From Prorocentrum cordatum (taxonomy: Eukaryota; Sar; Dinophyceae; Prorocentrales; Prorocentraceae): 30,000 bases of DNA. Each line of letters opens with the position of its first letter. Positions within the stretch are counted from its first letter, which is position 1. The notes under the pieces were generated by a model. The model did no database searches and was not told where the DNA came from. It saw nothing but the letters and a program-made list of their open reading frames with translations. Positions 1 through 8,764 of this stretch are shown here, in pieces. Position numbers and translations under genes: made by a program. The stretch covers positions 371,484 to 401,483 of the forward strand of contig CAUYUJ010014359.1 in assembly GCA_963575745.1 (NCBI GenBank). The letters run 5' to 3'.

Positions 1-594
1 TCCGGCCGCCGCGGCCTCTGCCCCGCGAGCCTCCCGCGCCGCGGGCGCCGCCAGCGGCGCGGCCGCAGTGGCCGTCGCAGGCCGCAGAGGGTGCCGCGGC
101 CGCGGCCGCCGCTGCACGGCACCTGACGCGCAGGTTGGGGGGGGGGGGCTGCCCCGAGATTCGGGCTTTGCCATTGGCTCACGCTGGGCGTTTTCGCTCA
201 CCTCTCGGCCCCACTCGGGGAGGGACAAGAGCATCAACGTCATGCCCGTGGGAAGCCCGTCAGCATGGTACTCGTTCGTGTTTGTTCAAAGACCTGGTGC
301 TTCTTGACTGGTAGCGCCCTGATGGGTTTCGCACGGCGGCGTTTCCCCATCTCACGGATCGACCCGGCTCGATAATGGCTCGCAGTTTCTTTGCGATGTC
401 GCATCTCGGGGCGGCTCGACCTCACCGGGCGCGGCGCGAGGCCCCCGGGATGCTTGGCTCGCAGAGCGCGCCAGGCTTCGCGTGCATGCCATCCAGTTCG
501 GCCGTCGCGGGATGCAGCTGAGGCGGGGGATGGCGTGGTTGGCTGAGTGGCGGATGGGTTTGGCTCCCGGGCAGGTGAAGTGGCGGATGGATCA
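1..594. other. GC-rich non-coding left flank
   Basis: I see no convincing gene here. The first 130 bases are GCGGCCGC-like low-complexity sequence, followed by a run of ten G. The short open frames have no recognisable protein signature and overlap on both strands, as expected for stop-poor GC-rich DNA. Confidence 0.5.
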
Positions 595-602
595 GGTTAC
601 GG

Positions 603-729
603 TTAAGTCGGGCTTGTCCCTCTACAGGGGGAATATTTACAGATAGTCAAAAATGTCAGGGGACAATTTTTTGAATATTTTTTGACAATTTTGGAGCATT
701 TTTGGAGTAGGGGGACACGCCCGACTTAA
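603..729. mobile_element. MITE, TTAAGTCGGGC family, copy 1
   Basis: This is a 127-bp AT-rich non-coding element. Its ends are inverted repeats: it starts TTAAGTCGGGCTTGTCCCTC and ends with the complement of the same pattern (GTAGGGGGACACGCCCGACTTAA). It is flanked by a perfect 8-bp direct repeat, GGTTACGG, at 595-602 and 730-737, which is a clean target-site duplication. Two relatives lie at 20557-20716 and 20850-21011. It has no coding capacity, so it would depend on a transposase encoded elsewhere. The 8-bp duplication is seen in hAT-like and some other DNA transposons, but the superfamily is not determined. Confidence 0.9.
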
Positions 730-737
730 GGTTACGG

Positions 738-1589
738 GGGTGGCGCGTAGATGGCAGCCCGGGCCCGAACGCTGGGCCTGAAAATTGTTGCACGGCGGGG
801 CGACATATAGACACAGCATCAGTGCGCCCCCTCACCAGGATCCAGGTGTTGGACGTTTTCAGGAGGAAGAGGAGGTTGCTGCGGCTGCTGCATCTTCTCA
901 CTTGTACCTTCTGCAGGCAGTCTGTCGTCACGCGTGCTCTGGGCACAGCGGGCTCTGCTCAGCGTTCGCGAACCCCCTGAACTCCGAGGCTCTGAACCCA
1001 AACCAAGACGGTGTTTCTTCAGAGGCCCGTTTCCCACTGGGGGGCAACGAAAGCGATTCATTGAGCAAATTGATGAATGAGGTCCAGAGCCCCGTGCGTT
1101 TCTCTCGCCCGCACGCTGCCACACCTATACCACGAAGATGCAGCATGCAAAGCCGAGAGAACAGACGGCGTCGAAGGACAACTGAGACGGAGGGATCAAC
1201 ATACAGTCGCAGACGGGAAGGGCAAAGTCTGTGTGAGTTAGCCTGGCGACGAGCTCCAGTCTGGCCCTACGCTACCTCACAGCACAATGACGAAGTCCGA
1301 GGGGGACACCGCACGGGAAGGGCAATCCTTGGCGCGGCATGGAAGCGTCCAGAGCAGCGCAGCGCCGAGGTCGAGAAGTGCGGGCACTGGACCAGTTAGG
1401 ACGTCGGATGTCTGGGTTTGGGCAACCTTGAGGTCTCGGGTGCTCCAAGAAAGAGCCTCGCCGTGGAGGGATTGGAAAGTTGCCTCGCCCGCGGAATGCT
1501 GGCAGGGGGCAGCCAACGCAGGCTCCGTTCGTGGAAACCGGCGGAAGGCTGGCGCAAGGCAGCGGCAGTGAAAGCTGCGCCCCCAAGAG
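738..1589. other. Non-coding flank, no gene recognised
   Basis: Mixed-composition DNA between two MITEs. The longest open frame (plus strand, 785-1399) has no recognisable domain and is crossed by equally long frames on the other strand. I see nothing supportable here. Confidence 0.4.
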
Positions 1590-1595
1590 ATTCCT

Positions 1596-1748
1596 ACACC
1601 TTAGGCGATGCTTAAGAAAACCTAAGTTTTCGTCCAGAGTCTCGATTATTCTTAACTTTTCAGATTTTGATAGAAGTTCTGGGTTTTATTCAATTTCTGA
1701 GACTATGAATTTCTTAACCCATGATTTCTTAAGCATTTCGCAGGGTGT
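1596..1748. mobile_element. MITE with ACACC...GGTGT ends
   Basis: A 153-bp element. Its left end ACACCTTAGGCGATGCTTAA is matched, with small gaps, by the complement of its right end (TTTCTTAAGCATTTCGCAGGGTGT). It is flanked by a 6-bp direct repeat, ATTCCT, at 1590-1595 and 1749-1754. The interior is AT-rich and non-coding, in contrast to its surroundings. Confidence 0.75.
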
Positions 1749-1754
1749 ATTCCT

Positions 1755-2336
1755 TGTTCAGGGTTGTTGGAGCGGGTAATGGATCTGAACAGCCCAGACC
1801 TCGGACGTTGTGTGTTGTGTATTTTGCTCGACTGGCAGAGCCCCAGCTTCACTGCCCTGATGCGTCCTTGCTGAAACGCAGCACGTACCGGGTTCCAAAC
1901 ATCCGTGTTAGGACGTTGCGTGTTGGCTCGACACGTGCTGGTAGCTGTCTTGGTCCACGTTTTGGCGAGTCTTCACTCCACGTGTTGAGCTCCAAGTCAG
2001 CACGCTACGTGTTGCGTGTTGAATAAATGGGTTGTTAAGTCGGAAACTGGAACAAATACATTACCAGGGAAGGGTTGTTTTTTCAATCCCAAGACTTTTT
2101 GAGGGTCGGGGACGACGTCGGGGTGGTGTGGTGTATAGTTTTCCCCCGTTTTCCAAGGGAGACAACGAAACGTGTGTACATCAGGATGCCGTAGACATCA
2201 GGACCCGCGTTCTCTGTGCGAACTTCGGCGCAGGGTCGGAAAACGCGTCGGTGTGTAGAGCTCGGTTCCCTGCTGAGAGCCCAGGCTTCGCGACCCACCC
2301 CCCGAGGATCGAAGCTTCGCTGCAGTATCAGGAGAG
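1755..2336. other. Non-coding flank, no gene recognised
   Basis: Moderate-GC sequence with repeated short words such as GTGTTG, ACGTTGCGTGTT and ACGTGCTGG (about 1808-2020), suggesting a decayed local repeat. No coding region can be supported. Confidence 0.35.
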
Positions 2337-2490
2337 GAAAAGACACACAGACACAATTCATCGTCGATTCCCAGGAAAATGTGGGAAAATATGGGAAGTG
2401 GGGGGGAAGACAAAAACCCAGAAAATATTGGAAAATATTGGGAATATGTTTATTTGTGTGTATTTATTTGTGTGTCCTGGGGCCCCTTCA
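2337..2490. repeat. Dispersed repeat, copy 1 (ACACACAGACACAATTCATC type)
   Basis: About 154 bp beginning with GACACACAGACACAATTC, passing through GGGAAAATATGGGAAG, and ending in TTTGTGTGTCCTGGGGCCCCTTCA. A second, diverged copy in the same orientation lies at 2621-2788. The CA-rich left edge and GT-rich right edge could act as imperfect inverted termini, so this may be a MITE or SINE-like unit. Confidence 0.7.
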
Positions 2491-2620
2491 GAGTAGGCTG
2501 TCTCCTGATGGTCCGGGCTGCGCCCGCACGCGGGCCCCAGGATGCCGAGACTCCGCGGGCCTGGGCCCCCCGAGGCCTCGAGGGGGGCCCAGGGCGCCTC
2601 GGAGCTCCTGTCGGGAGGGT

Positions 2621-2788
2621 GAAAAACGCACACACACAGACACAATTCATCGTCGATCCCCAGGAAAATATGGGAAAATATGGGAAGTATGGGGGGAAGA
2701 CGAAAACCCAGAACATATGAGAAGCTATGGGGAATCCTTTTGTTTGTGTGTGTGTGTGTTTATGTGTGTGTGTCCCAGGGCCCCTTCA
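2621..2788. repeat. Dispersed repeat, copy 2
   Basis: Direct repeat of 2337-2490, starting 284 bp downstream, with the same CACACAGACACAATTCATCG block, GGGAAAATATGGGAAG core and CCCAGGGCCCCTTCA end. The GT-rich right part is expanded compared with copy 1. No convincing target-site duplication is visible for either copy. Confidence 0.7.
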
Positions 2789-3351
2789 TTCTGGGACCCA
2801 GGCTCCCCGGATGAGGGAGACCTCCAAACGAGGGCTCAGCTGCCTGGAAACCTCGGTCTTCGATCCTGGAGCCTGCCCGGGACTGCTTGGTGGCGCGCCC
2901 GGGGGGCGGGAGGGAACGAGGGCATGCCGTCTTATGAGAAGGCGGGAGCGGCTCGGAGCGGCTTTCTTGTTTTTCAGCCGAGTTTTCCCAGAAGCCTTCT
3001 CGGAAGGAAGGCGCGCTCGTAAGAAGCCCCTGGTGCTTGTGGAAGGCAAGCTCCCCCTCCTCCCTTGCGGGGCGCGCCGCCCCAAAGTGGAGGGACGGCA
3101 TTCCCAGCGGGTGAGGGCGCCCAGCGCGGGACCCACGCCTCCGACGCCGTGATCATGTTCACAGCGTGGGCCTCCGGAAGTCTCGACCCCGTTTCCTGGG
3201 GCCTGGCTCGTCTTTTGGTTTCCCTTGCGCCCAGCAGAAGTCTGCGGGGGTATCGGGCACCCCTGCCGGGCTTCACTTGGCTGCAGGCGTCGCTCAGATT
3301 CTGGGCGCTCGCTGGTGCTTCGGACAATCTGACCGCCTGGGGCAGGCTCTG
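2789..3351. other. Non-coding flank up to the element's left end
   Basis: GC-rich sequence without a recognisable gene. It ends at AGGCTCTG, immediately before the 30-bp terminal inverted repeat of the giant element. Confidence 0.4.
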
Positions 3352-3381
3352 CTTAAAGGCTCCAAGATCTTAAGCGCACTT
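3352..3381 (+). repeat. Left terminal inverted repeat, 30 bp
   Basis: Identical over all 30 bases to the reverse complement of 20516-20545. It contains the internal palindrome CTTAAG. The identity stops abruptly on the outer side (CTG on the left against TGC on the right), marking the element boundary. Confidence 0.9.
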
Positions 3382-3530
3382 GCACCCTAGCTATATGTAG
3401 TCTAAGTATCTTAGTTGTACTTACGCTACTTACCTGAGTTAGATATAAGTTACTTATAAGTAACCATAGCGCACGCGCTGTAAGTTACTTAAGGGGTACA
3501 TATAAGTTACTTATAAGTATTCCTAACTGT
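3382..3530. repeat. Left subterminal repeat region
   Basis: AT-rich stretch with repeated TAAGTTACTTA/ATAAGTTACTTATAAGTA words (about 3447-3466, 3480-3491, 3502-3521) and ACTTACGCTACTTACC. The same words occur in the right subterminal region. In many DNA transposons such clustered short repeats near the ends are transposase-binding sites; that role is an inference here. Confidence 0.75.
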
Positions 3531-3577
3531 TGCTTGAGGGGGGAGGGAGGAGGGGGAGGAGGGAGGAGGCGCGGCGC

Positions 3578-3897
3578 TCACGTCTTGCCCTTTGCCCGCG
3601 CGCGGCCCTTCGGCTTCGCCTTGACTTTTGCCTCCGCCTCCTTCGCCGCCGCCTCCCTCTCCTTCTTCTCCTTCTTCTCTTTTTTTTTTTTCTCCGCCTT
3701 CGCCTTCGCCTTCTCCTCCATCTCCGTCAGCAGCTTGCCCCTCTCGTCCCTCAGCGCCGTCTCCCGCTTCAGCGCCGCGCCCCTCTCCTCGGTCGCCTTC
3801 TTCAGCTCCACCTCCGCCTCATTCGTCGTCGCCGTCGTCGTCGACGTCGTCGTCGTCGTCGCATCCCGCCTCGTCCAGCCATTGCGAGAACTGGAGC
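3578..3897 (-). pseudogene. Gene F: 3' fragment encoding a charged coiled-coil tail
   Basis: The minus strand reads FSQWLDE, then a 52-nt insert (3869-3818), then AEVELKKATEERGAALKRET and onward into a strongly basic Lys/Ala/Glu tail ending RARAKGKT with a stop at 3578. The run of charged residues with spaced leucine and alanine looks like a coiled coil followed by a lysine-rich tail, much like the tails of genes B and E. Removing the insert joins the two parts in frame. There is no upstream coding sequence: the 5' part is replaced by a GA-rich spacer and an inverted copy (4106-4271). This is therefore a truncated gene or last exon; its function is unknown. Confidence 0.5.
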
Positions 3898-4271
3898 GAT
3901 AACGATCGCTGGGAGGAGGAGGATGAGGGGAGAAGGGGGAGGAGGAGGAGGAGGAGGAGGAGGAGGAGGAGGAGGAGGAGGAGGAGGAGGAAAGAGAGGA
4001 GGAGGAGAAAGACGGGAGGCAGGGGAGAAGGAGGAGGAGGGGGAAGGGGAGGAAGGGGAGGAAGGGGAGGAAGGGGAGGAAGGGGAGGAGGACGGAGCGG
4101 GCCCGCCAGTTCTCGCAATGGCTGGACGAGGCGGGATGCGACGACGACGACGACGACGATGTCGACGACGACGGCGACGACGAATGAGGCGGAGGTGGAG
4201 CTGAAGAAGGCGACCGAGGAGGGGGACGCGGCGCTGAAACGGGAGACGGCGCTGATGGACGAGAGGGACAA
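3732..4271. repeat. Inverted repeat with GA-rich loop
   Basis: The arms 3732-3897 and 4106-4271 are reverse complements, including the coding block of gene F and the CCAGTTCTCGCAATGG boundary. The loop (about 3898-4105) is mostly GGA/GGGGAA microsatellite. The arms differ by a few substitutions and two GAC triplets, so the duplication is not very recent. Confidence 0.85.
3818..3869 (-). other. Putative 52-nt GC-AG intron in gene F
   Basis: On the minus strand the insert starts GCGGGATGC, is rich in GAC triplets, and ends GAATGAG. It lies within the direct repeat GAGGCGG, so the GC-AG cut reads GAG|GCGG at both ends. Excision joins WLDE to AEVELKK at phase 0. The inverted-arm copy has the matching insert at 4131-4188 (58 nt, longer by two triplets). 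Confidence 0.5.
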
Positions 4272-4413
4272 GCTATCGCTATCCTCCTCGTCCTCCCAGC
4301 GATCGTTATCGCTCTCCTCCTCCACTTCCTACTGTCCCCTCCCAGCGATCGCTATCGCTCTCCCCCTCCACTTCCTACTGCCCCCCGTCCGCCCAAAACG
4401 ACGTTAAATCTGC

Positions 4414-4695
4414 TTAAGCAGTTGGCGCCAAAAACGGCGTTAAAACAGTTAAAGCAGCTTGCTCGTCATCCTCCTCCTCCCCCTCCCGAGCGATCGCCAT
4501 CGCTACACCTCCGCGATCCCCATCGCCCCCCGCCTTCCCAAGCGATTGCCATCGCTTCACCTCCGCCCAGCGATCCCCATCGCTTTGTTTTTGCATATGC
4601 GCGCGCGCGGTGACGTGTCCGCCGCGCCCCTTCTCAAGCTGAGTGAGGAACGATGCGGCGGCCTCCAGCTGCTCCACCAGCGCGCTGGCCGCCAT
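4414..4695 (-). pseudogene. Truncated duplicate of gene E 5' end, chimeric ORF
   Basis: From the ATG at 4695 the first 23 codons (MAASALVEQLEAAASFLTQL...) match the start of gene E with a few substitutions. At 4627 the homology stops abruptly, and the frame runs on through hairpin-motif DNA that reads SDGDRWAEV and AMAIAREG before a stop at 4414. It keeps the gene E upstream region and spliced-leader-like motif but not the body of the gene. This is a broken copy made by the 1.25-kb segmental duplication, and it is unlikely to make a functional protein. Confidence 0.7.
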
Positions 4696-4735
4696 GATGC
4701 TAGCGCGGCGGCAACGGGGGCGCGCGCGCCCGCCA

Positions 4736-4751
4736 GAGCCAGCAACGGCTA
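4736..4751 (-). promoter_or_regulatory. Spliced-leader-like motif upstream of the truncated E copy
   Basis: The minus strand reads TAGCCGTTGCTGGCTC, 41-56 nt upstream of the ATG at 4695. It resembles the dinoflagellate spliced-leader core TAGCCATTTTGGCTC with one extra base. Confidence 0.45.
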
Positions 4752-5055
4752 ACCAGTGGACGGCTAAGCTAGCGGCAATGACCGCACAGCGATCGAGATC
4801 GCTTTGCCCTCCACCGCCTCCGACTCCCCCCCCCTCCCCAACCCCCCCCCCCTCCCTGATGCTCTTCGCCCAATCCACCACTTCCATCCGCTCTCTGGTC
4901 GAATAAGCCTCATCCTCCGCCTCATCACCCCCTCCTCTATACCATCCTCCTTACCCACTCCCGAGCGATCGCCATCGCTACTACCTCCCCATACACTCCC
5001 CCTCGCCCAAGCGGTCGCCATCGCTATTTCCCCGCGCCCCCACCCACCCCCACAC

Positions 5056-5124
5056 CACCACCACCACCACCACCACCACCACCACCACCACCACCACCAC
5101 CACCACCACCACCACCACCACCAC
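5056..5124. repeat. CAC/CCA trinucleotide microsatellite
   Basis: An almost pure run of CAC repeats within the left copy of the segmental duplication. The counterpart at about 18779-18857 is of different length, showing slippage after duplication. Confidence 0.95.
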
Positions 5125-5197
5125 CCACCACCCACCCCCACCCCACACCCACCCACCACCACCCCCCATCACCTCCGCCCCCTCGCCCCCTCGCCCA

Positions 5198-5496
5198 AGC
5201 GATCTCCATCGCTACCTCCCAATCCACGCCCCCCCTCGCCCAAGCGATCTCCATCGCTACCCCCCAATCCACGCCCCCCTCGCCCAAGCGATCTCCATCG
5301 CTACCTCCCCCCCCTCGCCCCATCGCCCAAGCGATCGCCATCGCTACCTCCCAATCCACGCCCCCCTCGCCCAAGCGATCTCCATCGCTACCTCCCCGTG
5401 CACCCCCGCCCCCGCCCCCCCTCGCCCCTTCGCCCAAACGATCGCCACCGCTACCTCCCAAGCCACGCCCCGCTCGCCCCAGCGATCTCCATCGCT
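5198..5496. repeat. Hairpin-motif array, about 44-bp period
   Basis: AGCGATCTCCATCGCT or AGCGATCGCCATCGCT starts at 5198, 5243, 5287, 5330, 5374 and 5481, with a degenerate unit near 5438. The linker is CTACCTCCCAATCCACGCCC-like. The same array is found in the right duplicate (18925-19115). Confidence 0.9.
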
Positions 5497-5579
5497 CCCA
5501 AGAACGCCCGTCCAGCGGGCCGAAAGCGCCTCCGAGAGGCCCCAACCTCCTGCATCACCCGAGGGGGGGGCGGGAGAGA

Positions 5580-5873
5580 CGATGGGGGACGGGAGGGGCG
5601 ATGGGGGACGGGAGAGTTGATGGGGGACGGGAGAGATGATGGGGGACTGGAGAGATGATGGGGGACGGGGGAGAGAGAACCCAATACGTAAACCTAAAAC
5701 ATCCAGAAACCAAAACCTCACCAACACAACTTCGACGTACCCAAAACCACCATAATCCAAAACCTAAACCCAAAACCTCAAGAACCCCAAACCTTCTCAA
5801 ACCAACCTCGACGACGACGAGGGCGCCGTCCTCTCACCCATAGGGTGGATAGCCTCAACTCCAACACAAGGAA
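5580..5873. other. Purine-rich repeats and CCTAAAACC block
   Basis: At 5580-5670 GATGGGGGACGGGAGAG-like units (about 17 bp) are repeated. They are followed by an A/C-rich stretch with repeated AAAACCTAAACC and ACCTCAACAACCC-like words. It resembles degenerate telomere-like CCTAAACC repeats, but the units are irregular. No gene is evident. Confidence 0.5.
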
Positions 5874-6093
5874 TCGCAATCGCTTCAGCCGAGCGATGCC
5901 CACCGCTCCCTGCCTTCCCAAGCGATCGCAATCGCTCCCTGCCTTCCCAAGCGAGCACCATCGCTTCAGCCGAGCGATCCCCATCGCTCCCTGCCTCCCT
6001 CCCCCCCCCCCACCCCCGCGATCCCCATCGCTCCCTGCATCCCCCCCCCCGCCCGCGGCGCGGCGCTTTTCTCCTTTTCCTCGCGGCGCGGCG

Positions 6094-8139
6094 CTACGAG
6101 TGCAAGACTACGTAGTCGCCTCTGCGCGTCACGCGCCACGCCCACACCGTGGGCTCCAGGCAGGCATCGGCCATCTTGATGATGAGGAACTCGTCGATCA
6201 CGCGCCCAGTACTCCTGCCCTGCGAGCGCGCTGAAATTTCGATCCCGCGCGCGACGACGCGCAGTTCGCCAGAGATGGCAGCGCACGCGTCGAGGACGAA
6301 CATCTCGCCACCGCGCGAGCGAACCACATCGCCCACGCTGTACGTTTGCCCGCCCCAGCGCAGCGAAACCGACACGGAGACGTCGACGTCCCCGACAAAG
6401 GAGCGCAACTCGTCGGAGTCGGCTGCAGTCCCCGTCAGCGCGTTGCCAGTCGGCCCCATTTGTTCGAGTTGTCTCTCTTGGTGCAACACTGCGCTGGCGA
6501 GCACCGTGCACTCAAAGCGCGAGGTGCAAAGCGCTGGTTCGGCGACTGCTTTTACCATATTGTTGTGGCGCTCCGTCACGAAGCAGTCGAGCTCCTTGGG
6601 CTCCTGGTCCGCGTTGTGGAGCACGTAGTGGTGCTTGGGCTCCACGTAGCGGACGCCGTAAGCCTGCTTGTGCAAGTCCAGGTGGACTTCAGCCGATGCA
6701 ACGAAGTCGTTGCGAGGGGCGACGGCCCCACGCTTTACGTCCATGAACGCGCGCGCCAGCAGGCCGCGCGCGCGGAGGGGCGCCAGTTCGCGCTCGAGAG
6801 ACTCGATGCCGACGACTTCCTCTTCGGCGAACGCCACCGCGAGGTGGATGAGCGATGCCAGCTCGCTCGCGCCTGCCTTGAATGACTTCTTGCACGCGGT
6901 CGCGTGCCCAGGCGAGAACATATTGTGTACAGCTCGCGAGCGCCCGCGCTGGAACTGCCAGCGCCGCGTGAACCTGTGGAAATCGGGAAAGGTGATGCTC
7001 GCCTTGCTATTGCACGCCGTCGTAAACGCAAACACTTCCCATCCAACGGTGCCGTTGCTCCACAGGTTGTGCATGCTGTCATATGCCATGTCGGACGGCT
7101 TCACGACTGCCCGAAATTCCTTATCCTCCAGCAGGCCGTTGGGATGATAGTTGAAACCGCTGGCCTTGTCGAGCTTCTTGAAGTCAGCTTCCGACACATG
7201 GCCAGGTAACCCCGCGGTCGCCCACGCAGCGGCGAGGTCGCCCCACAGCTTCCACACGTCGTCGGCTGACTGCGCGTCGAAGCGCGCGAACTCGTGGCAA
7301 CATATGTCGACGAAATAGCCGCCGTCGCCGCCGACGGAGGCAGACTTCATGATCACGTTCTTGCACTTCAAGCACGGCCTCCAGCCGTTGGCGCCCCTCA
7401 AACATAGGATGCCTTTGTGAGCGTCCATGTCGGCGAGAATCTTGCCAACCCGCGCCCGCGCGAGCACCGAGGTGCCGTTGGCAAGCGTCACGGGCGCGCC
7501 AGAGCTCGCCAGCCTGCTGCGCCCGAAGAACACCTCCCTACAGAGGAGCCGAACAACGCATGAGATGCCGCCGTCCACGCTCTCGCTCACTGTTGTCCGC
7601 AGAATCCCCAGCGGCAGCCGCAGCTCTTCGTTGTGCAGATGTGCAACGCCGAACTCTGTGAAGGTAAAGAACAATACCCAGAATTTCCGATCGTGCCGAA
7701 GGGCCAATGCGTCGCCTGGCGTGACTTCGTCAGCATACAACACCAGATTGAGCGGCGCGCCACGGGCGCTGCTCACCGCCTCCGCGAATCGCCCACTGTA
7801 CGATGTGCTTTCACGACACATGTAATTCAGGAGCTTGTCGACTCGGGCGATCGTCCACTCGAAGGGCGCGCCGCCGCCGTCCACGGGCAGCTGGATGGTC
7901 GTCGGGACGGCGTTGAGCACGTCAGCCAAAGTGTTATTGATATTTTTTCGGGTTACGTGCTCGACAACGTCAGGCTGATGCGAGATCTTCTTGGCGAGCT
8001 GTGCGAGGGCTCTGCCCGTGATCCCACTCGTGCGGATGAGCTCGGATAGTTTGCGCCGTTTGGCCTTGCTGTCGCCGACGACGTCACCCATCGTTCGCGC
8101 GGCCCTCGCAGTTCCAGAGGCGCGGGCCGACGCGGCCAT
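6094..8139 (-). CDS. Gene A: DDE-transposase-like protein, 681 aa
   Basis: An uninterrupted 681-residue frame with normal amino-acid complexity, unlike its neighbours. The likely order of features is: a basic N-terminus (residues 20-50); an acidic motif LYADEVTPGD (D137); ADMDAHK (D237, D239); a zinc-binding-like insertion with C256-x2-C259 followed by C280-C281-H282; a second acidic motif YDSMHNLWSNG (D354, H357); PKHHYVLH (501-508); and TERHNNMVK (E523, H525). The D...C-x2-C...D-x2-H...H layout is that of eukaryotic DDE transposases with a zinc insertion (CACTA/Tnp2 or KDZ-like). I recall similar proteins as expanded in dinoflagellates, but cannot verify this here. Start: M1 at 8139 lies 61 nt after a spliced-leader-like motif; M17 (8091) is an alternative. 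It is the only candidate enzyme for moving the element. The exact family and the third catalytic acid are uncertain. Confidence 0.65.
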   Translation of the reverse strand: MAASARASGTARAARTMGDVVGDSKAKRRKLSELIRTSGITGRALAQLAKKISHQPDVVEHVTRKNINNTLADVLNAVPTTIQLPVDGGGAPFEWTIARVDKLLNYMCRESTSYSGRFAEAVSSARGAPLNLVLYADEVTPGDALALRHDRKFWVLFFTFTEFGVAHLHNEELRLPLGILRTTVSESVDGGISCVVRLLCREVFFGRSRLASSGAPVTLANGTSVLARARVGKILADMDAHKGILCLRGANGWRPCLKCKNVIMKSASVGGDGGYFVDICCHEFARFDAQSADDVWKLWGDLAAAWATAGLPGHVSEADFKKLDKASGFNYHPNGLLEDKEFRAVVKPSDMAYDSMHNLWSNGTVGWEVFAFTTACNSKASITFPDFHRFTRRWQFQRGRSRAVHNMFSPGHATACKKSFKAGASELASLIHLAVAFAEEEVVGIESLERELAPLRARGLLARAFMDVKRGAVAPRNDFVASAEVHLDLHKQAYGVRYVEPKHHYVLHNADQEPKELDCFVTERHNNMVKAVAEPALCTSRFECTVLASAVLHQERQLEQMGPTGNALTGTAADSDELRSFVGDVDVSVSVSLRWGGQTYSVGDVVRSRGGEMFVLDACAAISGELRVVARGIEISARSQGRSTGRVIDEFLIIKMADACLEPTVWAWRVTRRGDYVVLHS

Positions 8140-8199
8140 CGCGCGCCGAGCTCGGAGAGGCTCGGTGGGCTCGCCACCAACCCCCTGCGGTCGAGCCTC

Positions 8200-8214
8200 G
8201 AGCCGACGCGGCTA
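8200..8214 (-). promoter_or_regulatory. Spliced-leader-like motif upstream of gene A
   Basis: The minus strand reads TAGCCGCGTCGGCTC followed by GAG, 61-75 nt upstream of the ATG. It matches TAGCC and GGCTC of the dinoflagellate spliced leader, with a diverged centre. Alone it would be weak; the support is recurrence at the same relative place in other genes. Confidence 0.4.
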
Positions 8215-8247
8215 TTGTGTGCCCAGCCTCGCCCCGCCCGCCCAAGC

Positions 8248-8384
8248 GATCGCTATCGCATCATCGCTCCCCCCCTCCAGCGATCGCAATCGCTTCCCCC
8301 CTCCACCTCTCCCTCTCCCTATCCCGCTCCCTCTCCCTCTCCCTTTCCCTCTCCCTCTCCCTCTCCCTCTCCCTCTCCCTCCCC

Positions 8385-8433
<49 letters not shown>

Positions 8434-8640
8434 CCTCTTCCGCCGGGCGATCGACATCGCTTGCCCCCTCCACCCCCGCCGTGCGATCGACGTCGCTCTC
8501 ATGCTCGCCCCAGCGATCGTCATCGCTTCCCCCCTCCACCCCCGCCGAGCGATCGTCGTCGCTTCCCCCCTCCACCCCCGCCGAGCGATCGACATCGCTT
8601 ACCCCCTCCACCCCCGCCGAGCGATCGACGTCCATTTTCC
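8248..8640. repeat. Hairpin-motif cluster and CTCCCT microsatellite upstream of gene A
   Basis: Hairpin units at about 8248, 8280, 8447 and 8482 are followed by a phased run starting at 8512, 8548, 8584 and 8620 (36-bp period, linker TCCCCCCTCCACCCCCGCCG). Between them, 8302-8425 is a CTCCCT/CTCT microsatellite. The units vary mostly in the 4-nt loop (CGTC, CGAC, CGCA). Confidence 0.85.
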
Positions 8641-8764
8641 CTTTTCTGTTCCAACCGCACTCGCCGACAAGCGCCTGTCCACTCGTCGGGGCGCGGCGCG
8701 CCGCAGCGCGGGCGCGCCGCGGGCAATCGCGCCCTCAGGGGGCGACGTCCTGGCCATCGTCGGC

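Larger units (their letters stand above)
4627..5873. repeat. Segmental duplication, left copy (1.25 kb)
   Basis: Matches 18350-19599 in the same orientation over almost its whole length. The match covers the gene E start, the upstream spliced-leader-like motif, the hairpin array, the CAC tract, the GGGGGACGGGAGAG repeats and the CAAAACCTAAACC block. Homology begins at CCCCTTCTCAAGCTGAG and ends at CTCCAACACAAGGAA. Differences are scattered single bases plus length change in the CAC tract. Confidence 0.93.

Noticed and set aside
3530-4407. Arginine- and serine/proline-rich plus-strand frames
   Set aside because: They are translations of GGA/GAC microsatellites and of the inverted repeat carrying gene F.
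4804-5658. Long plus-strand open frame with poly-histidine and SDRHRYLP-type peptides
   Set aside because: The peptides are translations of the hairpin motif, its linkers and the CAC tract; the same DNA reads MAIAWARG and SDGDRLGEG in other frames. It reflects DNA repeats, not a protein.
5690-5800. Telomeric CCCTAAA repeats
   Set aside because: The AAAACCTAAACC words are irregular, interrupted and part of the segmental duplication, so not a true telomere tract.
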